From: JAXMHQ01 sp046346665
GTDB taxonomy: Bacteria; Verrucomicrobiota; Verrucomicrobiia; Limisphaerales; JAXMHQ01
Assembly: GCA_046346665.1 (NCBI GenBank)
Contig: JAXMHQ010000017.1
Location: 41,741-105,740 of the forward strand
Length of the DNA: 64,000 bases
Direction of reading: 5' to 3'
Numbering within the stretch: the stretch's first letter is position 1; every line of letters starts with the position of its first letter. This document shows positions 33,932 through 42,273 of this stretch, piece after piece. The notes below the pieces were generated by a model. That model was not told the DNA's origin, did not search any database, and worked only from the letters and a program-made list of their open reading frames with translations. The translations under genes were made by a program, and so were the position numbers.

Positions 33932-34300
33932 CTATTGCCTGGACAGCCCGCCGGCCGGCGGGCTGTCCAGGCAGGTGCGGACGGTTTCGGCGAGGTGGGC
34001 GGTTTTGTAGGGTTTCGGGAGGAAGTTGACGCCTTCGCGGAGCGGAAAGTTTTTGCCGGCGATTTCGGGGCTGTAGCCGCTGGTGTAGATGACTTTGAGT
34101 TTTGGATTTTCCTTCAGCAGGCGCTGGGCGAGTTCGCGTCCGCTCATGCCGTCGGGCATGACCATGTCGGTGAGGAGGAGGCGGATGTCGCGTTTATGTT
34201 TTTTCCAAACCTCGATGGCGCTGACGCCGGAGGCGGCGTCGAGGACGCGGTAGCCGAGTCGTTTGAGCACGTTGCCGACGAGGGTGCGGAGGGGGGTCAT
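33932..34300 (-). CDS. Receiver domain, frameshifted C-terminus of the upstream hybrid kinase
   Basis: 122 residues. PLRTLVGNVLKRLGYRVLDA, the phosphoacceptor LLLTDMVMPDGMSGREL, YTSGYSPEIAG and the Lys block NFLPKPYK form a complete receiver except for the first beta strand and acidic pair, which are encoded in the preceding frame (ETILLVEDD). Removing one C from the C6 run at 34291-34296 fuses the two. An ATG happens to sit at 34300, so a stand-alone product is possible but would lack the acidic pocket. Confidence 0.85.
   Translation of the reverse strand: MTPLRTLVGNVLKRLGYRVLDAASGVSAIEVWKKHKRDIRLLLTDMVMPDGMSGRELAQRLLKENPKLKVIYTSGYSPEIAGKNFPLREGVNFLPKPYKTAHLAETVRTCLDSPPAGGLSRQ
33937..33972. 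repeat. Perfect 36-bp palindrome over the 3' end of the receiver frame
   Basis: Eighteen bases GCCTGGACAGCCCGCCGG are followed at once by their inverse complement. It encodes the last residues of the receiver (CLDSPPAGGLSR) on the minus strand and ends next to the IS insertion. Confidence 0.9.
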
Positions 34301-37235
34301 CCTCCACGAGCAGGATGGTTTCGGAGCCGCCGCGGAGAGATTCGAGTGTGAGTTGGACGGGCTGGAGGGGGGTCGGGGTGTTGATGCGGGGAATGTAGAT
34401 GCGGAAGGTGGTTCCGATGCCGACTTCGCTGGCGACCTGTATCCAGCCGTGGTGTTGCTGGAGGATGCCGAAGACGGTGGCGAGGCCGAGCCCGGTGCCT
34501 TTGCCGACGTCCTTGGTGGTGAAGAACGGCTCGAAAATGCGGGGCAGAATTTCGGGCGGGATGCCGCTTCCGGTGTCGCTGATGCTGAGGCAGACGAAGG
34601 ATCCGGCGCGCGCCTGGGGGTATTGGGAGACGAAGAACTCGTCGATTTCGGCGGAGGACGTTTCGACGACGAGTCGTCCGCCGTTGGGCATGGCGTCTCG
34701 GGAATTGACGACGAGGTTCATGAGGACCTGGTCCATCATCCCGGGGTCGGCGTGGATGAACAGGGGTTCGGGTGAATAGTTGAACTGCATCCGGATGTCT
34801 TCGCCGAGGATGCGGCGGAGCATCTTGGTGATGTTCGTGATGAGGTCGTTGAGGCTGAGATCCTGCGGCTGCATGGTTTGCCGCCGGCTGAACAGGAGCA
34901 GTTGCCGGGTGAGATCGGCCGCGCGCTGGGCGGCTTTGCCGATCTCGGTGGCGTATTCGAGCGATTCGGCGCCGAGGTGGGTGTCCATCTTGAGCAGGCC
35001 GATCTGCATTTGGATGACGCCGAGAATGTTGTTGAAATCGTGGGCGACACCGCCGGCGAGCTGGCCGATGGCCTCCATTTTCTGAGATTGGCGGATCTGG
35101 TTTTCGAGGGCGTTGACGAGGGTGACATCGCGTTTGACGGCGACATAGTTGACGATGTTGCCGGCGGAATCGCGAATCGGCGCAATGGTATCGTCCTCCT
35201 CGTAAAATGTGCCGTCCTTGCGTTTGTTGATCATCCGGCCCGACCAGATTTCACCGCGGCTGAGGGTGGTCCAGAGATCGCGGTAGAACGACGGTTCGTG
35301 TTTGCCGCTTTTGAGGATGCTGGGATTATGGCCGATGGCCTCCTGGGGTTTGTAGCCGGTGATTTTTTCGAAGGCGGGGTTGACGTAGATGATGGATCCT
35401 TCGGCGTTTGTGATGACGATGCCTTCGGCGGCGGCTTCGACGGCGGCGGCGAGGCGGCGCTGGGCTTCCTCCGCGCGCATGCGGTCGGTGACATCGATGG
35501 CGATGCCGATGAGGCCGTCGGGTTTTCCGGTGCTGTCGAGGATGGGCGACCAGGCGGTGTCAAACGAGGTGCCGTTTGCCTCGACGATATTTCGGATGGG
35601 TTCCCCGTCGAGGGCTTTGCGGAGGCTGGCGAGGATATCGGGGTTGTCCCGGTAGATCTCGAGAGCGGACTGGCCGACGACCTGTCCGGGGGCCAGCCCG
35701 AGTTTCGCGAGGGCCTGGCCGACAGACAGGCGGAAGATGCCGTTTCGATCCAGGATGAAGATGATGGCCGGGGCGTTTTGGACGACGGCTTGGAGGTGCA
35801 GTTCGATTTCTCGGGTGGCTTCCTCCGCTTTGCGGCGTTCGGTGGCGTCGCGGAAGATGCCCATGAGATAGCTTTTGCCATTCAGGACGATCGGCACCGC
35901 GTTGACATCGGCGAAGAAGATCGAGCCGTCGCGGCGCACGACCGGGACGTCGGTGCGCGTGGTGGGATCGCCGGCCGCGTGTTGTTCGAAAAACTCGCGC
36001 GCTTGCGGAAGCGATTCCGGCGGGTGGATGTCCTCCATCGCCAGCGTTGCGAGCTGCGTGTTGTCGTATCCAAGCAGCCTGCACATGGTTTCGTTGGCCA
36101 GGATGAACCGGCGGGTTTGTGTGTCGGCCAGCACAATCCCCTCGCGCGTGCTGTCGAAAATCGTCCGGAACCGCTCCTCGCTCTCCCGCAACGCCTGTTC
36201 CGCCCGCTTGCGATCCGTGATGTCGTGGATGAACCCGTGCCAGAGAATGGTTCCGTCCGGCTTGCGTTCGGGCGAGGACAGGCCTTCCACCCAGATCTCG
36301 CCGCGCGCGGGCAGCACGCATCGGAACTCCTCGCGCCACGAGTCCCAGCGATTCGCGGCCTGCCGGATGGATTGCTGGATTCTTTCGACATCGGCGGGGT
36401 GGATGAGCCGGAAGAGCAGGGAGCCATCGGAGAGGATGTCCTCGCCGCGGACGCCGAAAATCTGCTCGATGTTGGGTCCGACGTAAGGGATCTGGAATGA
36501 ACCGTCGGGGCGGAGGCTGAATTCGTAGATGACGCCGGGCACGGTGGCGGCGAGCCGGGAGAGCTGGGTTTCAAGCTGGAGCCGGTCCTGGATGGCTTGT
36601 TCGGCCTGTTTGCGTTCAGTGATGTCGACGCAGGCGCCGGTCAGCCGCCAGGTACTTCCTGCCGCATCGCGCTCCAGCCGCGCGCGGTCCGCGACCCAGA
36701 TCGTGGCGCCGTCCGGGCGCACGACGCGGTATTCGGAATAGCAATCGTTACCGCTGGCGAGCATCTCTTTGAGGGTGCGTTCCACCCGGGCGCGGTCATC
36801 GGGGTGAATGAAGGTGGCGAAGCTGTGGCCGGGGACGTTGTTGATCTCTTCGACCGATCGGCCGAAGAGGCGCGCGGTGGATTCGTCCCACCAGGCTTTG
36901 TTTGCCGGGATATCCCAGGTCCAGGTGCCCATGCGTCCGCTGGCGAGGGCGACCTGGAGGCGTGACTGGGATTCGCGCCAGGCGGTTTCGGCCTGGCGCC
37001 GGGCGGTCATTTCTTCCTCATAACGTCGCAACTGGGTTCGGAGAGAAATGTAAAGGAGAGTGGCGGTGACGATGACAAAGCCCCAGCCTTTGTAAATGGA
37101 CAGCCGGGTGACGACGGCGCGGTCGGAGAAGACGGTGGAGATGAAGCGGTCGGACAGAAGGATCCAGATCCCGGCCACGACGGCATAGATGAGCGCCGTG
37201 CGCCAGGCGACATGAGGCAGCCGCGATGGTTTCAT
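34194..37235 (-). CDS. Membrane PAS-domain hybrid sensor histidine kinase, frameshifted
   Basis: 1013 residues as read. Two membrane segments (TALIYAVVAGIWILLS, about 13-28; GFVIVTATLLYISL, about 52-65) are followed by five PAS/PAC units (about 90-735), each ending in a DITERK/DVTDR-like junction. The HisKA box is GGVAHDFNNILGVIQ near 757. The ATPase domain has MNLVVNSRDAMPNGGR (N box), ISDTGSGIPPE (G1), FFTTKDVGKGTGLGLATV (F/G2). A receiver starts at GGSETILLVEDD; then a C6 run shifts the frame and the last 35 residues are Arg/Pro nonsense. Intact kinase would be about 1100 residues. Signal unknown; no dedicated output regulator nearby. Confidence 0.9.
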   Translation of the reverse strand: MKPSRLPHVAWRTALIYAVVAGIWILLSDRFISTVFSDRAVVTRLSIYKGWGFVIVTATLLYISLRTQLRRYEEEMTARRQAETAWRESQSRLQVALASGRMGTWTWDIPANKAWWDESTARLFGRSVEEINNVPGHSFATFIHPDDRARVERTLKEMLASGNDCYSEYRVVRPDGATIWVADRARLERDAAGSTWRLTGACVDITERKQAEQAIQDRLQLETQLSRLAATVPGVIYEFSLRPDGSFQIPYVGPNIEQIFGVRGEDILSDGSLLFRLIHPADVERIQQSIRQAANRWDSWREEFRCVLPARGEIWVEGLSSPERKPDGTILWHGFIHDITDRKRAEQALRESEERFRTIFDSTREGIVLADTQTRRFILANETMCRLLGYDNTQLATLAMEDIHPPESLPQAREFFEQHAAGDPTTRTDVPVVRRDGSIFFADVNAVPIVLNGKSYLMGIFRDATERRKAEEATREIELHLQAVVQNAPAIIFILDRNGIFRLSVGQALAKLGLAPGQVVGQSALEIYRDNPDILASLRKALDGEPIRNIVEANGTSFDTAWSPILDSTGKPDGLIGIAIDVTDRMRAEEAQRRLAAAVEAAAEGIVITNAEGSIIYVNPAFEKITGYKPQEAIGHNPSILKSGKHEPSFYRDLWTTLSRGEIWSGRMINKRKDGTFYEEDDTIAPIRDSAGNIVNYVAVKRDVTLVNALENQIRQSQKMEAIGQLAGGVAHDFNNILGVIQMQIGLLKMDTHLGAESLEYATEIGKAAQRAADLTRQLLLFSRRQTMQPQDLSLNDLITNITKMLRRILGEDIRMQFNYSPEPLFIHADPGMMDQVLMNLVVNSRDAMPNGGRLVVETSSAEIDEFFVSQYPQARAGSFVCLSISDTGSGIPPEILPRIFEPFFTTKDVGKGTGLGLATVFGILQQHHGWIQVASEVGIGTTFRIYIPRINTPTPLQPVQLTLESLRGGSETILLVEDDPPPHPRRQRAQTTRLPRPRRRLRRQRHRGLEKT

Positions 37236-37583
37236 GCTGGAATCCCAAAACCGACCAATCCAACGAAGAAATTAACGGAAGAACGGCGTAAACCTTTAGG
37301 TATGTTATGAATAAAGATCCGGGCCAGAGCCCATCCCGGGCTTGAAAACCCGCCCCCGCCCGCCGATTGTTCGCGGCAATTCACCATCGGATCCTCAATC
37401 CAGCCGGCAACATAGCCCTTCTTTGCATGCCGGTACCGTAATAAACAAGTAAACGAAAAACCCTGTGTGACAAGTACTTTCTCTTATGGTGACGACACTT
37501 AAAGTCGATGCTGCAGTTTGAAGAGACTTGCGCAAAGGCGGGTCCGGGTTCAGATTCCCGGGGCAAAAATCCTGAATTGAACT
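37236..37583. other. Intergenic region between divergent genes
   Basis: The 348 bases separate the minus-strand kinase from the plus-strand DinB-like gene, so both promoters should lie here. No convincing promoter pair, hairpin or coding frame was found. Confidence 0.4.
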
Positions 37584-38192
37584 ATGAAAAAACTGTTGAT
37601 GACCATTGGTTTGACTGTTTTTTGCGGTGCGCTGATCCAGGCGCAGAACTTGACCGAGGCGGAATTGACGAAGGGCGTGCAGGTATTGGAGCGGTCGCGG
37701 GCGCAGCTCTACCGGGTGACGGCGGGCCTGACGCCGGAACAATGGAATTTCAAGCCTGCGACGAACAAGTGGTCGATCGCGCAGGTGGTCGAACATTTGG
37801 CTGCGGCGGAGGATTTTTTCCTGGCGAACATGGAAACGAACATCATGAAGGCGCCGCCGCGCGAGAAGACGGCCGACCTGGCGGCGTTGGACGCGTTTGT
37901 GTTGCAGGCGGTGGCGGACCGGTCGAAGAAGGTGCAGGCGCCCGAGCCATTGCAGCCGGTGAACCGTTTTGGATCCCCGAAGGACAGCCTGCAGCATTTC
38001 CGGATGAGCCGGAGCAAGACGATCCAGTTTCTGAAGGAAACGCAGAATCTCCGCGGCCATGCGACGGACAGTCCGCTGGGCAAGCAGCTCGATGCCTATG
38101 AATGGCTGCTCTTCGCCGCCGCCCACACGGAACGGCACATCAAGCAGATCGAGGAAATCGAGGCCGATCCGAATTTCCCGAAAAAATCCTAA
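37584..38192 (+). CDS. Secreted DinB-like (DinB/YfiT four-helix) protein
   Basis: 202 residues with a signal peptide LLMTIGLTVFCGALIQAQ. The body fits the DinB_2 superfamily: LTPEQWNFKPATNKWSIAQV, VEHLAAAEDFF with the first metal His, and AAAHTERHIKQIEEI with the paired C-terminal His residues. Cytoplasmic relatives are metal-dependent thiol transferases or stress proteins. The presence of a signal peptide is common among verrucomicrobial/acidobacterial members, and the role is unknown. Confidence 0.85.
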   Translation: MKKLLMTIGLTVFCGALIQAQNLTEAELTKGVQVLERSRAQLYRVTAGLTPEQWNFKPATNKWSIAQVVEHLAAAEDFFLANMETNIMKAPPREKTADLAALDAFVLQAVADRSKKVQAPEPLQPVNRFGSPKDSLQHFRMSRSKTIQFLKETQNLRGHATDSPLGKQLDAYEWLLFAAAHTERHIKQIEEIEADPNFPKKS

Positions 38193-38244
38193 GTCCGCGC
38201 GGGAGGGACTCGCACAGCTCGTCGCTCCCGGGATGTTGGAAATC

Positions 38245-38424
38245 GGGTGCGATTTACGGCGAGGGTCAGGAGCGCGGCTGTGTCCGCCAGGACCAGCCGC
38301 AGAAATGTTCGATATTCCAACGCTCCCTGTCTTCTCAAACGCCTTCGCATCTGCCACGTCCCTGCGGCTGATCCTTCGGATACAGCCGCGCTCCGGGAAT
38401 TGCCCCTCATTTCGAATCGCACCC
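38245..38424. repeat. Paired REP-like palindromes in inverted orientation
   Basis: Outer arms GGGTGCGATT (38245) and AATCGCACCC (38415). Inner arms 38269-38302 and 38362-38394, inverse copies of GGAGCGCGGCTGT...CAGCCGCAG; each inner arm is itself a hairpin (GCGGCTG / CAGCCGC). It fills most of the 329-bp gap before alaS and shows no coding frame. Confidence 0.85.
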
Positions 38425-38521
38425 TTGGAAATCTTCCATCTGGATTTGCCTTGGGGCGTTGAGGTAGGATGGCCGCCGGTTTTGCCGTGCGGCCTTCGGG
38501 GCCGATGAATTCCTTGACGCG

Positions 38522-41221
38522 ATGACCTCAAAGCAAATTCGCCAGTCGTTTCTCGACTTTTTCAAGTCGAAGCAGCACACGATCGTGCCGTCTTCGAGTT
38601 TGATGCCCGATTCGCCGAACCTCCTGTTCACGAACGCGGGGATGAACCAGTTCGTCCCGATTTTCCTGGGCCAGACCCGATGTCCCTACCAGCCCGGCCG
38701 GGCCGCGGACACGCAGAAATGCATCCGGGCCGGCGGCAAGCACAACGACCTCGAGGATGTCGGGCTCGACACGTATCACCACACGTTTTTCGAGATGCTC
38801 GGCAACTGGTCCTTCGGCGATTATTTCAAGAAGGAAGCCATCGATTGGGCGTGGGAGCTGATCACCGAGGTCTGGAAATTTCCGAAGAACCGGCTTTACG
38901 CGACGGTTTACAAGCCGGACCCGGCGAAGGGCGACCCGAGTGTGCTCGACCAGGAAGCGTGGGATTTCTGGGCGGCCAAGTTTCGCGCGGCCGGGCTGGA
39001 TCCGGCGGTCCACATTGTTTACGGAAACAAGAAGGACAATTTCTGGATGATGGGCGACACGGGCCCGTGCGGTCCGTGCTCGGAACTGCATGTCGACCTG
39101 ACGCCGGCGGGCGATACGCGGGGATCGCTGGTGAACAAGGGCGACGCGCGTTGCATTGAGATCTGGAACCTGGTGTTCATCCAGTTCAACGCGAATCCCG
39201 ACGGCACCTTCAGCCCGCTGCCCGCGCGGCACGTGGACACCGGCATGGGATTCGAGCGGGCGACGTCGATTATCCAGGGCACGAAGGGATTCGCCGATTT
39301 TGCGAATGCCCGGATATCGAATTATGAGACGGACATTTTTCGGCCGATTTTCGACGCGCTGGAGAAGCTGAGCGGGAAGAAATACGGCAGCACGCTGCCG
39401 AAGCCCGGCAGTGCCGGGGATACCGAACAGGAAAAAGCCGACGTGGCTTTTCGGGTGATCGCGGACCATATCCGGACGCTGAGCTTTGCGATTGCGGACG
39501 GGATTCAGCCGGGCAACACGGATCGGAATTATGTGTTGCGGCGGATTCTGCGGCGGGCGGTGCGTTACGGGCGGACGCTGGGATTCCGGGAGACGTTCTT
39601 CTACAAACTGGTTGGCGTGCTGGCGGACACGATGGGCGAGGTGTTTCCCGAGATCCGGTCGCGGCGCAGCCACGTGGAGGAGGTCATCCAGCGCGAAGAA
39701 GAGGCGTTCAACCGGACGCTGGACCGGGGGATTGAATTGTTCAACGAGCAGGTGGAACAGATGGGTGGAACCAGCCGGATCAGCGGTTCCTTTGCGTTTA
39801 GGCTTTACGACACTTACGGTTTTCCGCTGGACCTGACCGAGTTGATGGCGCGTGAGCGGGGGCTCACGGTGGATGTGGCCGGGTTCAATGCGCTGATGGA
39901 AGACCAGAAATCCCGGGCGCGGGCGGCGCAGAAGAAGGAAGTGATTTCCGTCTCGCAGGTCGAGACGACCGCTCCGACGAAATTTGTCGGATTCGAATCG
40001 TTGACCACCCCGGCGCGGGTGCTGGAGGTGGTGTCGATCAAGAACAAGACCGCGGTGGTGCTGGACGCGAGCGCCTGTTATGCCGAGATGGGCGGCCAGG
40101 TCGGCGACACCGGGGAATTGTCCGGCGGCGGCGGGTCCTGGCGGATCGTCAACACCCAGAAGTCCGGCCAGACCTGGCTGCATTTCCTGGCCGCCGCGGA
40201 GGCGCCGGCCGTGGGGTCGCAGGTTCAATTGTCCGTCGAAACAGCCCGGCGCCAGGCCATCCAGCGGCATCACACCGTCACGCACCTGCTGCACTGGGCG
40301 CTGCACGAAGTCGTCAGCCCGGACGCGACGCAGAAGGGTTCGTTTGTCGGGCCGGACAAGCTGACGTTCGATTTCAACAGCGCGGCGCTGACGCCGCAGC
40401 AGGTGGCGGACATTGAGAAGCTGGTGAACGAGCGGATCGTGGAGAATGCGGGCGTGAGTTGGACGGAGGTGCCGTATGCCGAGGTGAAGTCGCGCAAGGA
40501 CATCATGCAATTTTTCGGCGACAAGTACGGCGACGTGGTGCGCGTGGTGCAGATCGGCGGGCGTGCGGCGGCGCTGGATGGGTTTTCGATGGAACTGTGC
40601 GGCGGGACGCACACCCGGGCGACGGGCGAGATCGGGCTGTTCCGGATCACCGGCGAAAGCGCCATCGCAGCCGGCGTGCGCCGCATCGAAGCGGCGGCCG
40701 GGCTGGTGGCCTACGACGCGGTGACGTCGGATCGCGACCTGATCCGGAGCGTGGCGGGCCGGATCAACGCGCCGTTGCACGAGGTGGAGAAGAAGATTGA
40801 CGCGTTGCTGTCGCAGCAGAAGGAGCTGGAGAAGGAAGTGCGGCTGGCGCAGCAGAGGAACGCCTCCAACGCGGCCAGCGTGCTGCTGGAGCGGATCGGG
40901 AATGCGAACGGGATTCCGCTGATCACCCACAACCTGGGCGATGCGGGCGGCGATTTTCTGCAGGCGATTGCCGACGCGCTGAAGGGTTTGTTCAAGGGCG
41001 TGGTCGTGCTCGGCGGCGCCTCGCAGGGCGCCGTGTCGCTCGTCGCGACGGTTTCGCCGGAATTCACCGCGAAAGTGCAGGCGGGAAAAATCATTCAGCA
41101 GATCGCCCCGATCATCGGGGGCAAGGGCGGCGGCAAGCCGGACAACGCGCGCGGCGGCGGCAAGGACGCGGCGCGGCTGGACGAAGCGCTGGCGCGGGTG
41201 CCGGCGTTGCTGGGGGCTTGA
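38522..41221 (+). CDS. alaS: Alanyl-tRNA synthetase
   Basis: 899 residues, normal. Class II core: LFTNAGMNQFVPIFLG, DTQKCIRAGGKHNDLEDVG, HTFFEMLGNWSFGDYF. The editing domain has zinc ligands in HHTVTHLLHWALHE and MELCGGTHTRATGEIG. The C-Ala region ends GGKGGGKPDNARGGG. Charges tRNA-Ala and clears mischarged Ser/Gly. ATG 38522 begins MTSKQIRQSFLDFF as in other AlaRS. Two GNAT genes follow directly and may be co-transcribed. Confidence 0.98.
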   Translation: MTSKQIRQSFLDFFKSKQHTIVPSSSLMPDSPNLLFTNAGMNQFVPIFLGQTRCPYQPGRAADTQKCIRAGGKHNDLEDVGLDTYHHTFFEMLGNWSFGDYFKKEAIDWAWELITEVWKFPKNRLYATVYKPDPAKGDPSVLDQEAWDFWAAKFRAAGLDPAVHIVYGNKKDNFWMMGDTGPCGPCSELHVDLTPAGDTRGSLVNKGDARCIEIWNLVFIQFNANPDGTFSPLPARHVDTGMGFERATSIIQGTKGFADFANARISNYETDIFRPIFDALEKLSGKKYGSTLPKPGSAGDTEQEKADVAFRVIADHIRTLSFAIADGIQPGNTDRNYVLRRILRRAVRYGRTLGFRETFFYKLVGVLADTMGEVFPEIRSRRSHVEEVIQREEEAFNRTLDRGIELFNEQVEQMGGTSRISGSFAFRLYDTYGFPLDLTELMARERGLTVDVAGFNALMEDQKSRARAAQKKEVISVSQVETTAPTKFVGFESLTTPARVLEVVSIKNKTAVVLDASACYAEMGGQVGDTGELSGGGGSWRIVNTQKSGQTWLHFLAAAEAPAVGSQVQLSVETARRQAIQRHHTVTHLLHWALHEVVSPDATQKGSFVGPDKLTFDFNSAALTPQQVADIEKLVNERIVENAGVSWTEVPYAEVKSRKDIMQFFGDKYGDVVRVVQIGGRAAALDGFSMELCGGTHTRATGEIGLFRITGESAIAAGVRRIEAAAGLVAYDAVTSDRDLIRSVAGRINAPLHEVEKKIDALLSQQKELEKEVRLAQQRNASNAASVLLERIGNANGIPLITHNLGDAGGDFLQAIADALKGLFKGVVVLGGASQGAVSLVATVSPEFTAKVQAGKIIQQIAPIIGGKGGGKPDNARGGGKDAARLDEALARVPALLGA

Positions 41222-41232
41222 AGGTGCTGCTT

Positions 41233-41778
41233 ATGAGCGGAAAATCGAAAGTGGCCCGCCGCCGGCGCAAGTCGCAGTCGCACCCGGTTGAAATCCGGCA
41301 GATGCGCCTGGACGATCTTCCGGCGGTGTTTGCGCTGGGGCAGCAGTTGTTCACGGCGGAGGATTTGCCGACGCTTTACCGGAGCTGGGACGACGACGAG
41401 GTGATGCAGTTGTTTGGTTCCGACGAGGAAACGTGCCTGGTGGCTGTGTCGGGAGACCGGCTGGCGGGATTTGCGCTGGGCAGCCTGATGGAGAAGCCCC
41501 GCAACGCCTGGCGTTACGCCTGGCTCGAGTGGCTCGGCATCAGCCCGGATTTCAAGCGGCAGGGCGTCGCCACCCGGCTGCTCAATCATCTCACCAGCCT
41601 GTTCATCCAGGCCAACGCCCGGATCATGCTCGTCGACACGTTCGTCGAGAACGACGAGGCGATCGCGTTTTTCCGGAAAAACGATTTCGGCCATGAATTG
41701 AAGCACGTGTATCTTTCGCGGAACCTGGACGACCACCCGGAGGCCGTGCTGAAACGCGAGTCGCAGAAACTCGGATGA
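41233..41778 (+). CDS. GNAT N-acetyltransferase (RimI-like)
   Basis: 181 residues. After a basic lead (KVARRRRKSQS) comes a GNAT fold: VEIRQMRLDDLPAVFALGQQ, LVAVSGDRLAGFALG, LEWLGISPDFKRQGVATRLL with the acetyl-CoA pyrophosphate loop, and VDTFVENDEAIAFFRKNDFG. It transfers acetyl to an amine, substrate unknown. ATG 41233 has AAGGTG seven bases upstream, better than the TTG overlapping the alaS stop. Stop overlaps the next gene by ATGA. Confidence 0.9.
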   Translation: MSGKSKVARRRRKSQSHPVEIRQMRLDDLPAVFALGQQLFTAEDLPTLYRSWDDDEVMQLFGSDEETCLVAVSGDRLAGFALGSLMEKPRNAWRYAWLEWLGISPDFKRQGVATRLLNHLTSLFIQANARIMLVDTFVENDEAIAFFRKNDFGHELKHVYLSRNLDDHPEAVLKRESQKLG

Positions 41779-42203
41779 ATCCGACCCCGGCCATCACGTT
41801 GCGCGTCGGTCCGCCGCCGGACCTGGATGCGGTGATTGAACTTTACCGGGCGTCGACGCTGGGCGAGCGGCGGCCGGTGGACGACCGGGAGCGGATGCGG
41901 CTGATGCTGGCGCACGCGAACCTGATCGTGACGGCGTGGGAGGGCGAATTGCTGGTGGGGATTGCGCGGAGCTTCAGCGACTTCACCTTTTGCACCTACC
42001 TGTCCGACCTTGCGGTGCGGGCGTCGCACCAGCGGCGCGGGATCGGGCGCGAGTTGATCCGGCGCACGCAGGCGGAGGGCGGTTCGGCGCAGATCATCCT
42101 GCTGGCGGCGCCGAAGGCGGTGGATTACTACCCGCGAATTGGTTTTACGCATCATCCGCATGCCTGGACGTTGTCCGCGCAGGAACGGCTGCGCGGACAA
42201 TAG
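41775..42203 (+). CDS. GNAT N-acetyltransferase
   Basis: 142 residues, a compact GNAT domain: DLDAVIELYRASTLGERRP, ANLIVTAWEGELLVGIAR, YLSDLAVRASHQRRGIGREL with the QRRGIG CoA loop, and LAAPKAVDYYPRIGF. Resembles small YhbS/PanZ-like acetyltransferases with an unknown amine substrate. It starts within the stop of the previous GNAT gene (ATGA), so the two are translationally coupled, although they are not close copies. Confidence 0.9.
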   Translation: MNPTPAITLRVGPPPDLDAVIELYRASTLGERRPVDDRERMRLMLAHANLIVTAWEGELLVGIARSFSDFTFCTYLSDLAVRASHQRRGIGRELIRRTQAEGGSAQIILLAAPKAVDYYPRIGFTHHPHAWTLSAQERLRGQ

Positions 42204-42273
42204 CCAATAGCCGATAGCCGAGGGTCGAGGGCCTGCTCTTCGAAGACGCGCGTCAATCTTCAACCGCCAATTT

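Noticed and set aside
33932..34300. Stand-alone response regulator
   Set aside because: It lacks the first strand and acidic pair, which lie in the preceding frame; a single-base change rejoins them, so it is the kinase's own receiver.
38528..40930. 800-residue minus-strand frame opposite alaS
   Set aside because: Same kind of shadow; alaS is certain on the plus strand.
41233..42203. Tandem duplication of one GNAT gene
   Set aside because: The two proteins share only the fold and CoA loop; length and flanking blocks differ, so they are not recent copies.
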